The notes beneath the pieces were generated by a model that saw nothing but the letters and a program-made list of their open reading frames with translations, had not been told where the DNA came from and did not search any database. Both the position numbers and the translations under genes were made by a program. Below, one piece after another: positions 7,366-16,337 of a stretch of 64,000 bases of DNA; the first letter of the stretch is position 1; each line of letters begins with the position of its first letter. The stretch spans positions 1 through 64,000 of the forward strand of contig NZ_LZTB01000046.1 in NCBI RefSeq assembly GCF_001665685.1, written 5' to 3'. The stretch comes from Mycobacterium sp. 852013-50091_SCH5140682. GTDB taxonomy: Bacteria; Actinomycetota; Actinomycetes; Mycobacteriales; Mycobacteriaceae.

Positions 7366-9633
7366 TTACTCCCACACCACGTCGTCGGGCGTCTTGTCGG
7401 GCCGCAACCCGCGCCAGCTCGGCTGGCGCAGCCGGTTGTCGGACGTGCGTTCGCTGTAGCGCACCTCACCGACCAACTCTGGCCGCACGAATGTCACCCC
7501 CCGCGCGTCGAGCGTGGGAAGCGGTGCGTTGAACGGTGATTCGTCGGTGTGCAGCGGAGCCAGCAGCTTCTTGAGCTTGCCCAGCTCCTTCTCGGTGAAG
7601 CCCGTGCCGACCCGGCCGGCGAAGTGCAGCCCGCCCTCGGCCGGGATTCCCAGCATCAGCGCACCGATGCCGCTGCTGCGCCCGCCCTCACCCTGACGCC
7701 AGCCGCCGATCACCACTTCCTGGGTGTTCCAGAACTTGTCCTTGATCCACGACGCCGACCGCCGACCGGGTTGATAGGTGGCATCGCGCTTCTTGGCGAC
7801 CACGCCTTCGAACCGCTGTTCGCGGGCATGGTTCACGGCCTCGGGCCCGTCACCGGGCAACGGCGGCGGCACGATCAGCCCACCACCGGCGGCCAGCGCC
7901 TCGAGCAGCCGACGGCGGTCGGCGTACTTCACCCGCAACAGCGACCGGCCGTCGAGCAGCAGAATGTCGAATGCCCAGAACTCGACCCGGGTGGATTTCG
8001 CGCGGTTCTGCATCTCACCGAAACTCGGTACGCCGGCCTCGTCGAGCGCGACGACTTCGCCGTCGAGAATCACGTGGTGGTCGGCGAGATCGGCGGCAAG
8101 CGCCTGCAGTTGCGGGTACTCGCCGGTGACATCACGCCCGCTGCGCGAGCGCAGCTGCAGCTTTCCGTGATCGGCGTCGACCAGCAGCCGGTAACCATCC
8201 CACTTGCCTTCGAACGCCCATTGGGATTCCTTGAGTTTGGCGACGGACCCTTCAGTGGCCAGCATCGGTGCGAAGTCCTGCAGTTCCACCTGCGGCTGAT
8301 CCTTCATCCGGTGTGCGAGCCAGTTCTTGCCTTCGGTCTGGATGAGGGCGTACCGGCCGTCAATGCGGTTGCCGCGCAGGGTGAAGATGACTTCGCCGTT
8401 CTTGGCCTCGGGAGCTTCAGAGTCGACGGGCACGCGGAACTTCTCGGCCTCATACGTTCCGGTGTCCCAGATGATCATGTTGCCCGCGCCGTACTCCCCT
8501 TTCGGGATGGTGCCGTGGAAGTTCAGATACTCGATGGGATGGTCCTCGGTGTGCACCGCAAGGTGATTGACGGAGGTGGTCTCGGGCAGGTTCTTGGGGA
8601 CGGCCCAGCTCACCAGCACGCCGTCGCGTTCCAGCCGTAGATCGTAGTGCAGGCGGCGGGCGTGGTGCTCCTGGATCACGAACCGATCGTTGTTACCCGT
8701 CGGGACAACGCTTTTGGGTACCGGCTCCGGCGTCTTCGTCGCATCGCGCATGCTGCGGTAGGTGGTGAGCTTGTCGGCCACCGGCGCGTCGTCGTCCAGC
8801 CCGGCGAGCAGGTCACCGTTCCGTGAAACCCGTTGCAGCACTTCATCGAACCGCAGATGCCGCAAATCCGGGTCGCCGATCTCGTCCCAGGTACGCGGCG
8901 CGGCTACCGTCGGAAACTCCCGGCCCCGCAACGAATACGGGGCGATGGTGGTCTTGGCCGCGTTGTTCTGGCTCCAATCCAGGAACACCTTGCCTGCCCG
9001 CAGGCTCTTGGTCATGGTGGCCGTCACCAGTTGCGGCATGGCGCGCTCCAGCTGCTGGGCCACCCGACGCGCGAGCACCGACGCCCCCTGTGAGCTGACC
9101 GGATCGGCAAGCGGCACATACAGATGCAGACCCTTGCTGCCGCTGCTCAACGGGTACGTCGTCAAGCCGATGTCACTCATCAGCTCACGCACCGCCTGGG
9201 CTACCTCGCACAGCTGCGGCATGGTGACACCCTCGCCGGGATCGAGGTCGAAGACGATCCGCGTCGCGGGCCCGACGTCACCGTTCTCGAATCGCCATTG
9301 CGGGACATGCACTTCCAGCGCGGCCTGCTGGGCGATCCAGGCGAGCCCCTCACGCGTGTCGATGACCGGGTAGGTCGTCGTTCCCGACTTGTGCACGATG
9401 GTGCCGCGCGCCAACCAGTCCGGGGCCGACGATGCGAGTTGCTTCTCGAAGAACGACGCCTCGTCGACCCCGTTGGGCCAGCGTTTGCGGGTCACCGGCC
9501 GGCCCGCCATATGCGGCAGCATGACCTCGGCGATGCTGAGGTAGTAGTCGAACACCTCGGCTTTGGTGGTTCCGGTGGCGGGATAGAGCACCTTGTCGGG
9601 GTTCGTCAGCCGAACCCGCTCGTAGCGCTCCAT
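7366..9633 (-). CDS. ligD: ATP-dependent DNA ligase LigD (polymerase-phosphoesterase-ligase)
   Basis: This 755-residue multifunctional NHEJ enzyme repairs double-strand breaks together with Ku. The domain order is mycobacterial: primase-polymerase (about 1-290, metal-binding FDLDPGEG with D129/D131), 3'-phosphoesterase (about 315-450, HHARRLHYDLRLERDG and HGTIPKGEYG), and ATP-dependent ligase (about 455-755, EGKWDGYR with lysine nucleophile K477). I chose the ATG at 9633; an in-frame GTG lies one codon upstream. The gene follows the polyol ABC ATPase stop by 9 nt, so it may be read from that operon. A TAGCCT -10-like hexamer 6 nt before the ATG could also give it its own leaderless promoter. 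Confidence 0.97.
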   Translation of the reverse strand: MERYERVRLTNPDKVLYPATGTTKAEVFDYYLSIAEVMLPHMAGRPVTRKRWPNGVDEASFFEKQLASSAPDWLARGTIVHKSGTTTYPVIDTREGLAWIAQQAALEVHVPQWRFENGDVGPATRIVFDLDPGEGVTMPQLCEVAQAVRELMSDIGLTTYPLSSGSKGLHLYVPLADPVSSQGASVLARRVAQQLERAMPQLVTATMTKSLRAGKVFLDWSQNNAAKTTIAPYSLRGREFPTVAAPRTWDEIGDPDLRHLRFDEVLQRVSRNGDLLAGLDDDAPVADKLTTYRSMRDATKTPEPVPKSVVPTGNNDRFVIQEHHARRLHYDLRLERDGVLVSWAVPKNLPETTSVNHLAVHTEDHPIEYLNFHGTIPKGEYGAGNMIIWDTGTYEAEKFRVPVDSEAPEAKNGEVIFTLRGNRIDGRYALIQTEGKNWLAHRMKDQPQVELQDFAPMLATEGSVAKLKESQWAFEGKWDGYRLLVDADHGKLQLRSRSGRDVTGEYPQLQALAADLADHHVILDGEVVALDEAGVPSFGEMQNRAKSTRVEFWAFDILLLDGRSLLRVKYADRRRLLEALAAGGGLIVPPPLPGDGPEAVNHAREQRFEGVVAKKRDATYQPGRRSASWIKDKFWNTQEVVIGGWRQGEGGRSSGIGALMLGIPAEGGLHFAGRVGTGFTEKELGKLKKLLAPLHTDESPFNAPLPTLDARGVTFVRPELVGEVRYSERTSDNRLRQPSWRGLRPDKTPDDVVWE

Positions 9634-9642
9634 CACCCCAGG

Positions 9643-10722
9643 CTAGATGCGCGCGCCTGTCTCGGGGTGGAACAGGTGCACGACACCTTCGGGGTGCTTG
9701 CGCAGCCGCACCGTCTGGGCCAGCTTCGGCGCGGTGCGCGGGTTGCACCGGGCGACCAGCTCCACACCGGAGCCCGAGCCCGCGTGCGTGTAGAGGTAGG
9801 CCTCGCTGCCGAGATCCTCGACCAGGTCGACCACCACCTCGATGCCGCCCGAGTCCACGATCTCCAGCTGCTCAGGCCGGATGCCGATGGTGACCTCGGA
9901 CAGGCCGTTCAACCGGGTCAGCTGTTCGCGCTCGAGCTCCAGCGTCGAGTTCTCGCCCACCTGCACACCGTCGGCGACGACGGGCAGCTTGACCAGGTTC
10001 ATCGCAGGCGATCCGATGAATCCGGCGACGAACTCGTTGACCGGCTTGTCGTAGAGCTCCGACGGTGAGGCGAACTGCTGCAGTTTGCCGTTGCGCAGCA
10101 CCGCAACCCGGTCCCCCATCGTCATCGCCTCCACCTGATCGTGGGTGACGTAGACGGTGGTGGTACCCAACCGGCGCTGTAGCGCGGCGATCTGGGTGCG
10201 GGTCTGTACCCGCAACTTGGCATCCAGGTTCGAGAGCGGCTCGTCCATGCAGAACACCTGCGGCTCACGCACGATGGCGCGCCCCATGGCGACGCGCTGA
10301 CGCTGACCACCGGAGAGCTTGGCGGGCTTGCGATCCAGGAACGGCTCCAGGTCAAGGAGTTTGGCGGCTTCCTCGACCTTGCGGCGCCGCTCGTCGGCGG
10401 GTACGCCACGCAGTTTGAGGGCGAAGCCCATGTTCTCGGCGACGGTCTTGGTCGGGTACAGCGCGTAGTTCTGGAACACCATCGCGATGTCGCGGTCCTT
10501 GGACGGCACCCCGGTCATGTCCTTGCCGCCGATCTCGATGGCGCCCTCGTCGATGTCCTCCAGCCCGGCCAGCATCCGCAGCGCGGTGCTCTTCCCGGAT
10601 CCGGACGGGCCGACCAGCACCACGAATTCACCATCGGCGATATCGAGGTTGAGCGAGTCGACCGCGAGCTTGTCCGAGCCCTCGTAGATGCACGAGGCGT
10701 TGCGGTAAGTGATTGCAGCCAT
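9643..10722 (-). CDS. Polyol/sugar ABC transporter ATP-binding protein (MalK/SmoK type)
   Basis: This 359-residue cytoplasmic ATPase energises the two permeases encoded directly upstream. All ABC motifs are present: Walker A GPSGSGKST (38-46), Q-loop MVFQNYALYP (81-90), signature LSGGQ (136-140), Walker B with D160/E161, and the switch histidine at 194. From about 240 the C-terminal region is the TOBE/regulatory domain of the CUT1 family (UgpC/MsmK/MalK). It is the last transporter gene. ligD begins 9 nt after its stop codon. Substrate assignment to a sugar alcohol comes from the neighbours. Confidence 0.95.
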   Translation of the reverse strand: MAAITYRNASCIYEGSDKLAVDSLNLDIADGEFVVLVGPSGSGKSTALRMLAGLEDIDEGAIEIGGKDMTGVPSKDRDIAMVFQNYALYPTKTVAENMGFALKLRGVPADERRRKVEEAAKLLDLEPFLDRKPAKLSGGQRQRVAMGRAIVREPQVFCMDEPLSNLDAKLRVQTRTQIAALQRRLGTTTVYVTHDQVEAMTMGDRVAVLRNGKLQQFASPSELYDKPVNEFVAGFIGSPAMNLVKLPVVADGVQVGENSTLELEREQLTRLNGLSEVTIGIRPEQLEIVDSGGIEVVVDLVEDLGSEAYLYTHAGSGSGVELVARCNPRTAPKLAQTVRLRKHPEGVVHLFHPETGARI

Positions 10723-10734
10723 TTGATTTACTCC

Positions 10735-11601
10735 CTACTTGATGGCGCCGAAGGACAGACCACGAACCAGCTTGTTCTGCGCGATCCAGCCCGCGAGAAC
10801 CACCGGAAGCGCGGCCATCGTCGCCGCCGCGCACAGCTTGGCCCAGTACAGGCCTTCACCCGCGATGAAGCCGACCAGGAACACGGGCATGGTCTGGGCT
10901 TGCACCGCAGTGAGATTCACCGCGAAGAAGAATTCGTTCCAGGCGAAGATCACGCAGATCAGCGCCGTGGCCGCGATCCCTGGTGACACGAGCGGCAGGA
11001 TCACCTCGCGCACCGAGCGCCAGGTGCTGGCGCCGTCGAGGCTCGCTGCCTCCAAGAGCTCACCGGGTACCTCGAGGAAGAACGACCGCATCATCCACAC
11101 CGCGATCGGCAGGTTCATCGACGTGTACAGGATGATCAGCGCCCAGATGTTGTCCAGCAGGCCGATGTTCGACACGATCACGTACAGCGGGATGATCGCC
11201 GCGACGATCGGCAGCATCTTGGTGCTCATGAAGAAGAACAGCGCGTCCTGTGTCTTGCGCACCGGCTTCAGCGAGAGCGCGAAGGCGGCCGGGATACCCA
11301 GGGCCAGCACCAGAACCGTGGACACCGTGGTGGCGTAGAGCGAGTTCAGCAGGCTGGTCCCGACGCCGTTGGCGAACACCGCCTTGAACTCGTCGAGAGT
11401 CGGCACGAAGAAGATCTTGGGCGTCGTGGTGTAGGCGTCGACCTCCTGTTTGAAGGCGGTCAGCACCATCCAGAACACCGGGAAGAAAAACCCGAGGCCG
11501 ACGATCCAGGCCACCACGCCCCACGGATCGAACTTGCGCCGCTTGACTTTTCCGTTGTCAGCCGCTGTTTCCGGCGTCGCGCTCGTCGTGACGGTACTCA
11601 T
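10735..11601 (-). CDS. Polyol/sugar ABC transporter permease (SmoG/MalG-like)
   Basis: This 288-residue inner-membrane protein has about six transmembrane segments and the MalG-type EAA loop (EAASLDGASTWRSVREVILPLVSPGI, about residues 185-210). The first 30 residues are a soluble Thr/Ala-rich extension. Its start overlaps the stop of the partner permease by 1 nt (TGATG) and its stop lies 12 nt before the ATPase gene. It forms the translocation pore with that partner. The complex matches CUT1 sorbitol/mannitol or maltose importers. Confidence 0.95.
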   Translation of the reverse strand: MSTVTTSATPETAADNGKVKRRKFDPWGVVAWIVGLGFFFPVFWMVLTAFKQEVDAYTTTPKIFFVPTLDEFKAVFANGVGTSLLNSLYATTVSTVLVLALGIPAAFALSLKPVRKTQDALFFFMSTKMLPIVAAIIPLYVIVSNIGLLDNIWALIILYTSMNLPIAVWMMRSFFLEVPGELLEAASLDGASTWRSVREVILPLVSPGIAATALICVIFAWNEFFFAVNLTAVQAQTMPVFLVGFIAGEGLYWAKLCAAATMAALPVVLAGWIAQNKLVRGLSFGAIK

Positions 11602-12572
11602 CAGGCCGCCTCCTCCTTGCCCGTGAACGATTTGAAGATCAACCGCAGTGCGAAGCTCGCGATGATCATCGTGAAGATCACGACGATCACACCCATCGCG
11701 GCGGCCTGGCCGATGTCGAAGCCGAGGAAGGCGCGCTGGTAGATGTAGAACGGCAGGTTCGCGCTCGCGGTACCCGGCCCGCCCTGGGTCATCATGTAGA
11801 TGGCGTCGAAGGTGTTGACCAGGTAGATCGCCCCGAGCACGGTGCCCAGCTCGATGAACCGCCGAAGGTGCGGCAAGGTGAGCTCACGGAACAACTGGAA
11901 CGCACCGGCTCCGTCGACCCGGCCGGCTTCCAGGATGTCTCGCGGCATGGACTGCAGGCCCGCGAGGATCAGCAGCATCATGAACGGGGTCCACTGCCAC
12001 ACCAGGGCGATGATGATCGAGGTCAGCGGGAACTGGCTGACCCAGTCGACGTGCTTGAGCCCCAGCGGCGACAGCAGCCAGTTGATGATGCCGAACACCG
12101 GGTCGAGCATCGCGGTCTTCCACATCAGCGCTCCCGCAACGGGTGTCACGAGGAACGGGGTGATGAGCAGCGTGCGGACGATACCGCGGCCCAGGAACAC
12201 CCGATCGAGCAGCAGTGCCAGGGCCAGCCCGATGATCACCGACAGCAGCACGGTCGCGACGATGATGACCACCGTGTTGATCGCGACCTGCCAGAAGGTT
12301 CCGTCCTTGATGACGTCGAGGTAGTTCTGCAGCCCGACGAAGTGCCGGGACCCGGGCCGCACCAGGTTCCACGACAGGGTCGAGTAGTACAGCGTGAACA
12401 GGAACGGGATCTGGGTGACGATGATCATGAAGATCAGCGCAGGCAGCAGAGGCCCGCGGCGGCGCCAGCCTTCGGCCCGCGACACACCGGGATCCTGCTT
12501 CTGTTTGATCCGTGCGACGTGCTCGGCCTCGGTCAGCGCATCGGCTTCGGCCGGTAACTGACTGGTTGTCAT
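11601..12572 (-). CDS. Polyol/sugar ABC transporter permease (SmoF/MalF-like)
   Basis: This 323-residue membrane protein has six transmembrane segments. Its EAA loop reads LEAGRVDGAGAFQLFRELTLPHL, and the signature ending NTFDAIYMMTQGGPGTASANLPFYIYQRAF is typical of CUT1 permeases of the MalF/SmoF type. The ATG at 12572 is chosen because it overlaps the stop of the solute-binding protein gene (ATGA). The longer reading to 12878 would lie inside that gene. Translational coupling keeps its stoichiometry with the neighbouring permease. Confidence 0.95.
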   Translation of the reverse strand: MTTSQLPAEADALTEAEHVARIKQKQDPGVSRAEGWRRRGPLLPALIFMIIVTQIPFLFTLYYSTLSWNLVRPGSRHFVGLQNYLDVIKDGTFWQVAINTVVIIVATVLLSVIIGLALALLLDRVFLGRGIVRTLLITPFLVTPVAGALMWKTAMLDPVFGIINWLLSPLGLKHVDWVSQFPLTSIIIALVWQWTPFMMLLILAGLQSMPRDILEAGRVDGAGAFQLFRELTLPHLRRFIELGTVLGAIYLVNTFDAIYMMTQGGPGTASANLPFYIYQRAFLGFDIGQAAAMGVIVVIFTMIIASFALRLIFKSFTGKEEAA

Positions 12573-13912
12573 GGCTTCTCCTGGTAGGTCTTGCCGACGA
12601 CTTCTGCGTACTTCTGCGACTGCTCCAGCGCGTCGCCGACGGACTTCTGCCCCGCGATCGCCGCGCTGATCTGCTGGCTTACCCGGGTTCCGAGGTCCTG
12701 GAATTCCGGGATGGCCAGGAACTGCACGCCCGTGTAGGGCACGGGTTGCACGGTCGGCTTGGCGGGGGTGGCACCCTCGATCGAGTCGAGCGTCACCTGA
12801 CCGAACGCCTTTGCCGCTTCTTGATATTGGGGAATCTGGTAGGTCGACAGCCGACTGCCCGGTGGTACCCGCGCCCACCCCAGCTGCTCACCGACCAGCT
12901 TGATGTAGTTCTGGTCGGTCATCCAGGAGATGAACTTCCATGCGGCATCGGGCTTGTCGCTACTCTTGGGGATTCCCAACGCCCAGGTGTAGAGCCATCC
13001 GGAGTTGGGCTTCTCGACCGTCGGCGCCATCGCGTAACCGACCTTGCCGACCACCTTCGACGACGCCGGATCCTCCAGCACCGACACCGCCGATGTCGCG
13101 TCGTACCACATGGCGGCCCGGCCCTGCGCGAACTGTGTTGCGCATTCACCGAAACCGCTTGTCGCGGCGCCGGGTTCGCCGTGGTTACGGACCAGGTTGA
13201 CGTAGAAGTTGACGGCCTTCTCCACCTCAGGGCTGGTGAGCTGGGCGTTCCATTTCTCGTCGTACCAGCGCCCGCCGAAGGTGTTGATCACGGTGTCCAG
13301 CGGGGCCAGCACCTCGCCCCAGCCGGGCTTGCCGCGCAGGCAGATGCCGACCATGTCCTGGCTGTCGAGTTTGGCCGCGGCGTCGGCGACCTGCTGCCAG
13401 GTCGGGTTGTGCGGCATCTCGATGCCGGCCTGCTCGAACAGGTCCTTGCGGTACATCAGGAACGAGGACTCGCCGTAGAACGGCACCGCGTACATGTTTC
13501 CCTTGTAGGACAGTGATTCCCGCAGTGACGGGATGAAGTCGTTCTCGTCATAGCCGGGCGTGTTGCGTGCGTAGTCGGAAAGGTTGACCAGCCAGCCGTT
13601 CTCGGCCCATTGCGGGGCCTCGTAATTGCTGATCATCACGACGTCGAATTCGCCGCCACCCATCGCCGTCGACGCGGTGATCTTGGCCCGGGCCTGGTTC
13701 TCCGACAGCGTGACGAACCTGAGTTTGATGTCGGGGTTGGCGGCCTCGAACCGGTTCGCCAGCGAGCGGGCGTCGGTCATCTGCGAGTTCGACACCATCG
13801 CGATCGTCACGGTCTGATCGGTGGCGCCGAGCGAGCCTGCCCCGGCACAGCCTGCCGTCAGGGCCAGGCCGGCCGCCGCGACGACCGCGGCCAACTTCCT
13901 TGCGAATCTCAT
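12569..13912 (-). CDS. Extracellular solute-binding lipoprotein (SmoE-like, CUT1)
   Basis: This 447-residue protein captures the sugar alcohol outside the membrane. It begins with a lipoprotein signal (LALTAGC, lipobox cysteine near residue 22) that anchors it to the membrane. The mature part is a cluster-B/D type solute-binding fold: VTIAMVSNSQMTDARSLANRFEAANPDIKLRFV at the start, then YAVPFYGESSFLMYRKDLFEQAGIEMP. The start is the ATG at 13912, which gives a proper signal peptide and leaves 7 nt to the stop of the SorC regulator gene. The length equals the family's usual 420-460 residues. Confidence 0.95.
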   Translation of the reverse strand: MRFARKLAAVVAAAGLALTAGCAGAGSLGATDQTVTIAMVSNSQMTDARSLANRFEAANPDIKLRFVTLSENQARAKITASTAMGGGEFDVVMISNYEAPQWAENGWLVNLSDYARNTPGYDENDFIPSLRESLSYKGNMYAVPFYGESSFLMYRKDLFEQAGIEMPHNPTWQQVADAAAKLDSQDMVGICLRGKPGWGEVLAPLDTVINTFGGRWYDEKWNAQLTSPEVEKAVNFYVNLVRNHGEPGAATSGFGECATQFAQGRAAMWYDATSAVSVLEDPASSKVVGKVGYAMAPTVEKPNSGWLYTWALGIPKSSDKPDAAWKFISWMTDQNYIKLVGEQLGWARVPPGSRLSTYQIPQYQEAAKAFGQVTLDSIEGATPAKPTVQPVPYTGVQFLAIPEFQDLGTRVSQQISAAIAGQKSVGDALEQSQKYAEVVGKTYQEKP

Positions 13913-13919
13913 GGCAACC

Positions 13920-14849
13920 TCATTTCTGCGCCAACAACCAACGGGCGCAATCGATATCGCATACCAATAGCCGGGCCAGCTTGCCGCGCAGGGCACCGAG
14001 GATGGCCTGGTACTTACCGGCGCCGCCGGAGACCAGGATGGTTTTCTCGCACGTGCGGATGTCTTCGAGCGGCACCGACATCGCCCGCTGCTGCAGTTCA
14101 TGGTGAACGGGTTCACCATGGGCGTTGAAGAAGCGGCCGCCGATCTCGCCGACGGCGCCCTGGGAGACGAGTTCGTCGAGCATCCGGATATCGAGGAAGC
14201 TGCCCTCGAACAGCGTTGTGGACGTCGATACCGCGCCCACGCCGAACAGCATGGTGTCGGCGCGCCGTCCGGCGTCCAATGTGCGCGAGATGACCGAATC
14301 TCCGCGCATCGAAACCACGGTCGCCGGGTCGGCGTAGAGCGGGGCGGGCAGCCGGAAGGTCTCGGCACGCAGAGTGTCGGCGCACCGCGTGAGGATCTGC
14401 TCGGTGCCGGTCTGATACGCGGCGGTGGACATGGCGCCGTCGAGTTGGACCACCGCACGGCAACTCGCCACACCGGGCACCAGTGCGGTCGCGACACTGA
14501 CCTGTTCTGGACCCCAGGTGAAACCGAGTACATCGTCGGCGGCGATCCGCCGCATCAGCAGTGCGGCGCCCGCTCGCCCGGCATTGGCGGCCACGACCGC
14601 CTCGGTGAGGCCGAAGCGCCGTTCGAGTTCGCGTTCCTCGTCGGCATGGAGGTCTTCGCTCATGCCGGGAGGTACCACGACCTCCACGCGCACAAGGCCG
14701 TTGGCCTTGGCCTTGGCGACCAGGCGCCCTGCGGTAGGCCGGGAGACCCCGAGCCGCGCCGCGATCTCGGCCTGGGTGAGGCCGTCGAGGTAATACAGCG
14801 AGGCCGCACGCAGAGCGAGTCGCAGATCCTCTGGTGTCGGTGCGGACAC
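13920..14849 (-). CDS. SorC/DeoR-like sugar-responsive regulator
   Basis: This 309-residue regulator starts at a GTG behind a GAGGT ribosome site. An N-terminal helix-turn-helix (YYLDGLTQAEIAARLGVSRPTAGRLVAKAKANGLVRVEV, about 19-57) is followed by a SorC-type sugar-phosphate-binding domain (DDVLGFTWGPEQVSVATAL ... LFGVGAVSTSTTLFEGSFL). It is the first gene of the transport operon and is divergent from the dehydrogenase/kinase pair. The two near-identical palindromes at 14872-14905 in the shared intergenic region are its probable operators. The inducer is probably a phosphorylated ketose or the polyol itself; that is inference. Confidence 0.93.
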   Translation of the reverse strand: MSAPTPEDLRLALRAASLYYLDGLTQAEIAARLGVSRPTAGRLVAKAKANGLVRVEVVVPPGMSEDLHADEERELERRFGLTEAVVAANAGRAGAALLMRRIAADDVLGFTWGPEQVSVATALVPGVASCRAVVQLDGAMSTAAYQTGTEQILTRCADTLRAETFRLPAPLYADPATVVSMRGDSVISRTLDAGRRADTMLFGVGAVSTSTTLFEGSFLDIRMLDELVSQGAVGEIGGRFFNAHGEPVHHELQQRAMSVPLEDIRTCEKTILVSGGAGKYQAILGALRGKLARLLVCDIDCARWLLAQK

Positions 14850-14871
14850 TGGACCTCACTTCCCGTTACAG

Positions 14872-14885
14872 TGAGCAGATGCTCA
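14872..14885. promoter_or_regulatory. SorC operator site 1 (TGAGCA-GA-TGCTCA)
   Basis: This is a perfect 6-2-6 palindrome, 23 nt upstream of the sorC-like GTG. An almost identical copy starts 20 bp further on (two helical turns), which fits a cooperative regulator controlling both divergent transcripts. Confidence 0.65.
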
Positions 14886-14891
14886 TGGGTG

Positions 14892-14905
14892 CGAGTAGAT
14901 GCTCA
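14892..14905. promoter_or_regulatory. SorC operator site 2 (CGAGTA-GA-TGCTCA)
   Basis: This is the second copy of the element, sharing GAGYAGATGCTCAT with site 1 and with one half-site degenerate. It ends 6 nt before the -10 hexamer of the dehydrogenase gene, so binding here would block that promoter. Confidence 0.6.
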
Positions 14906-14911
14906 TCACGC

Positions 14912-14917
14912 TAACAT
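14912..14917 (+). promoter_or_regulatory. -10 hexamer TAACAT of the leaderless mannitol dehydrogenase gene
   Basis: TAACAT fits the mycobacterial TANNNT consensus and ends exactly 7 nt before the GTG at 14925. This is the geometry of leaderless promoters also seen in this window for the acyl-CoA dehydrogenase at 3418 and the HNH gene at 21744. Confidence 0.55.
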
Positions 14918-14924
14918 GACAGAT

Positions 14925-16337
14925 GTGACGCACACAACATCCGCTACGCAAAAGCCCACCGCGGCGCGCCCGAATTACGACCGCGACCAGGTCCAGGTCG
15001 GCATCGTGCACTTCGGCGTCGGCGGGTTCCATCGCGCGCATCAGGCGATGTACATCGACCGGCTCCTGCAGAAGGGCCTGGCCACCGAATGGGGCATCTG
15101 CGGTGTCGGGGTGCTGCCGTCGGACCGGAAGATGGCCAACGTCATGGCCGCTCAGGACGGGCTGTACACCCTCATGCTGGTGCACCCCGACGGCACCCGC
15201 GAGGCGCGCGTGATCGGGTCCATCGTCGACTACCGGTATGCCCCCGACGATCCCGAGGGCGTCGTCGAACTCCTGGCCAGCCCCTCCACCCGGATCATCT
15301 CGTTGACCATCACCGAGGGTGGCTACAATCTCGACTCCGTGTCCCCCGATGAGGTCAACGTGTTCGGACTGGTGACCGACGCGTTGGCGCTGCGGCGCGA
15401 CCGGGGCATCGCGGCACCGACCATCGTGTCCTGCGACAACATCGAGGGCAACGGCGACATGGCGCGACACACGTTCACCACCTACGCCGATCGGGCGCAT
15501 CCGGGCCTCGGCGAATGGATCAGCACCCATACGCGATTCCCCAATTCGATGGTGGACCGCATCACGCCGGTCACCACGCCGGAGGTGATCGAGACCGTGC
15601 ATTCGGAGTTCGGCATCACCGACCAGTGGCCGGTGGTGGCAGAACCGTTCACGTCCTGGGTCCTGGAGGATTCGTTCTCCGACGGCCGGCCTCCGCTGGA
15701 AGAGGCCGGTGTGCTGATGGTCGACGACGTGACGCCCTACGAGCTGATGAAGCTGCGGCTGCTCAATGCCGGCCATCAAGCGCTGTGCTACTTCGGCTAC
15801 CTCGCCGGCTACCGCTTGGTGCACGACGCCGCAGCCGACCCGTTGTTCGCCGAATTCCTGCTGGATTACATGGATTCCGAAGGCACCCCGACACTTGAGC
15901 CCGTGCCGGGCATCGATCTCGACGACTACAAGCGCACGTTGATCGAGCGGTTCGCCAACCCGGGTGTACGCGACACCATCGTGCGGCTGTGCTTCGGCTC
16001 CTCGGACCGCATCCCGAAGTGGCTGCTGCCGGTCATCCGGCAGAACCTCAGGACCGGTGCGCCGATTCGCCTCTCGGCGGCCGTGGTGGCCAGCTGGGCC
16101 CGCTACGCCGAGGGCGTCGACGAGCAAGGCGAACCGATCAAGGTCGAGGACGCCCTGGCGGAGACGCTCGTACCGCTGGCCCAGTCGCAGCACGAGAACC
16201 CGACGGCTTTCATCGAGTACACCCCCCTGTTCGGAGACCTCGCGACCGAACCCCGTTTCGTCGAGGCCTATCTGTGGGCGCTGGATTCCCTGCATCGCGT
16301 CGGCGCCCGAGCCACTCTGGAGGCACTGAGATCATGA
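14925..16337 (+). CDS. Mannitol dehydrogenase family protein (long-chain polyol dehydrogenase)
   Basis: This is an NAD(P)-dependent, zinc-independent polyol 2-dehydrogenase of about 470 residues that oxidises a sugar alcohol (mannitol, sorbitol or arabitol type) to the ketose. The Rossmann signature GIVHFGVGGFHRAHQA is near residues 26-41, and the catalytic set K-x4-N-x2-H is in MKLRLLNAGHQAL (about K276, N281, H284). I start at GTG 14925 because the ATG at 14916 lies inside the -10 hexamer; with that ATG the protein would be 473 residues. Its stop overlaps the kinase start (ATGA). It is divergent from sorC and should be repressed through the tandem operators. Confidence 0.94.
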   Translation: MTHTTSATQKPTAARPNYDRDQVQVGIVHFGVGGFHRAHQAMYIDRLLQKGLATEWGICGVGVLPSDRKMANVMAAQDGLYTLMLVHPDGTREARVIGSIVDYRYAPDDPEGVVELLASPSTRIISLTITEGGYNLDSVSPDEVNVFGLVTDALALRRDRGIAAPTIVSCDNIEGNGDMARHTFTTYADRAHPGLGEWISTHTRFPNSMVDRITPVTTPEVIETVHSEFGITDQWPVVAEPFTSWVLEDSFSDGRPPLEEAGVLMVDDVTPYELMKLRLLNAGHQALCYFGYLAGYRLVHDAAADPLFAEFLLDYMDSEGTPTLEPVPGIDLDDYKRTLIERFANPGVRDTIVRLCFGSSDRIPKWLLPVIRQNLRTGAPIRLSAAVVASWARYAEGVDEQGEPIKVEDALAETLVPLAQSQHENPTAFIEYTPLFGDLATEPRFVEAYLWALDSLHRVGARATLEALRS

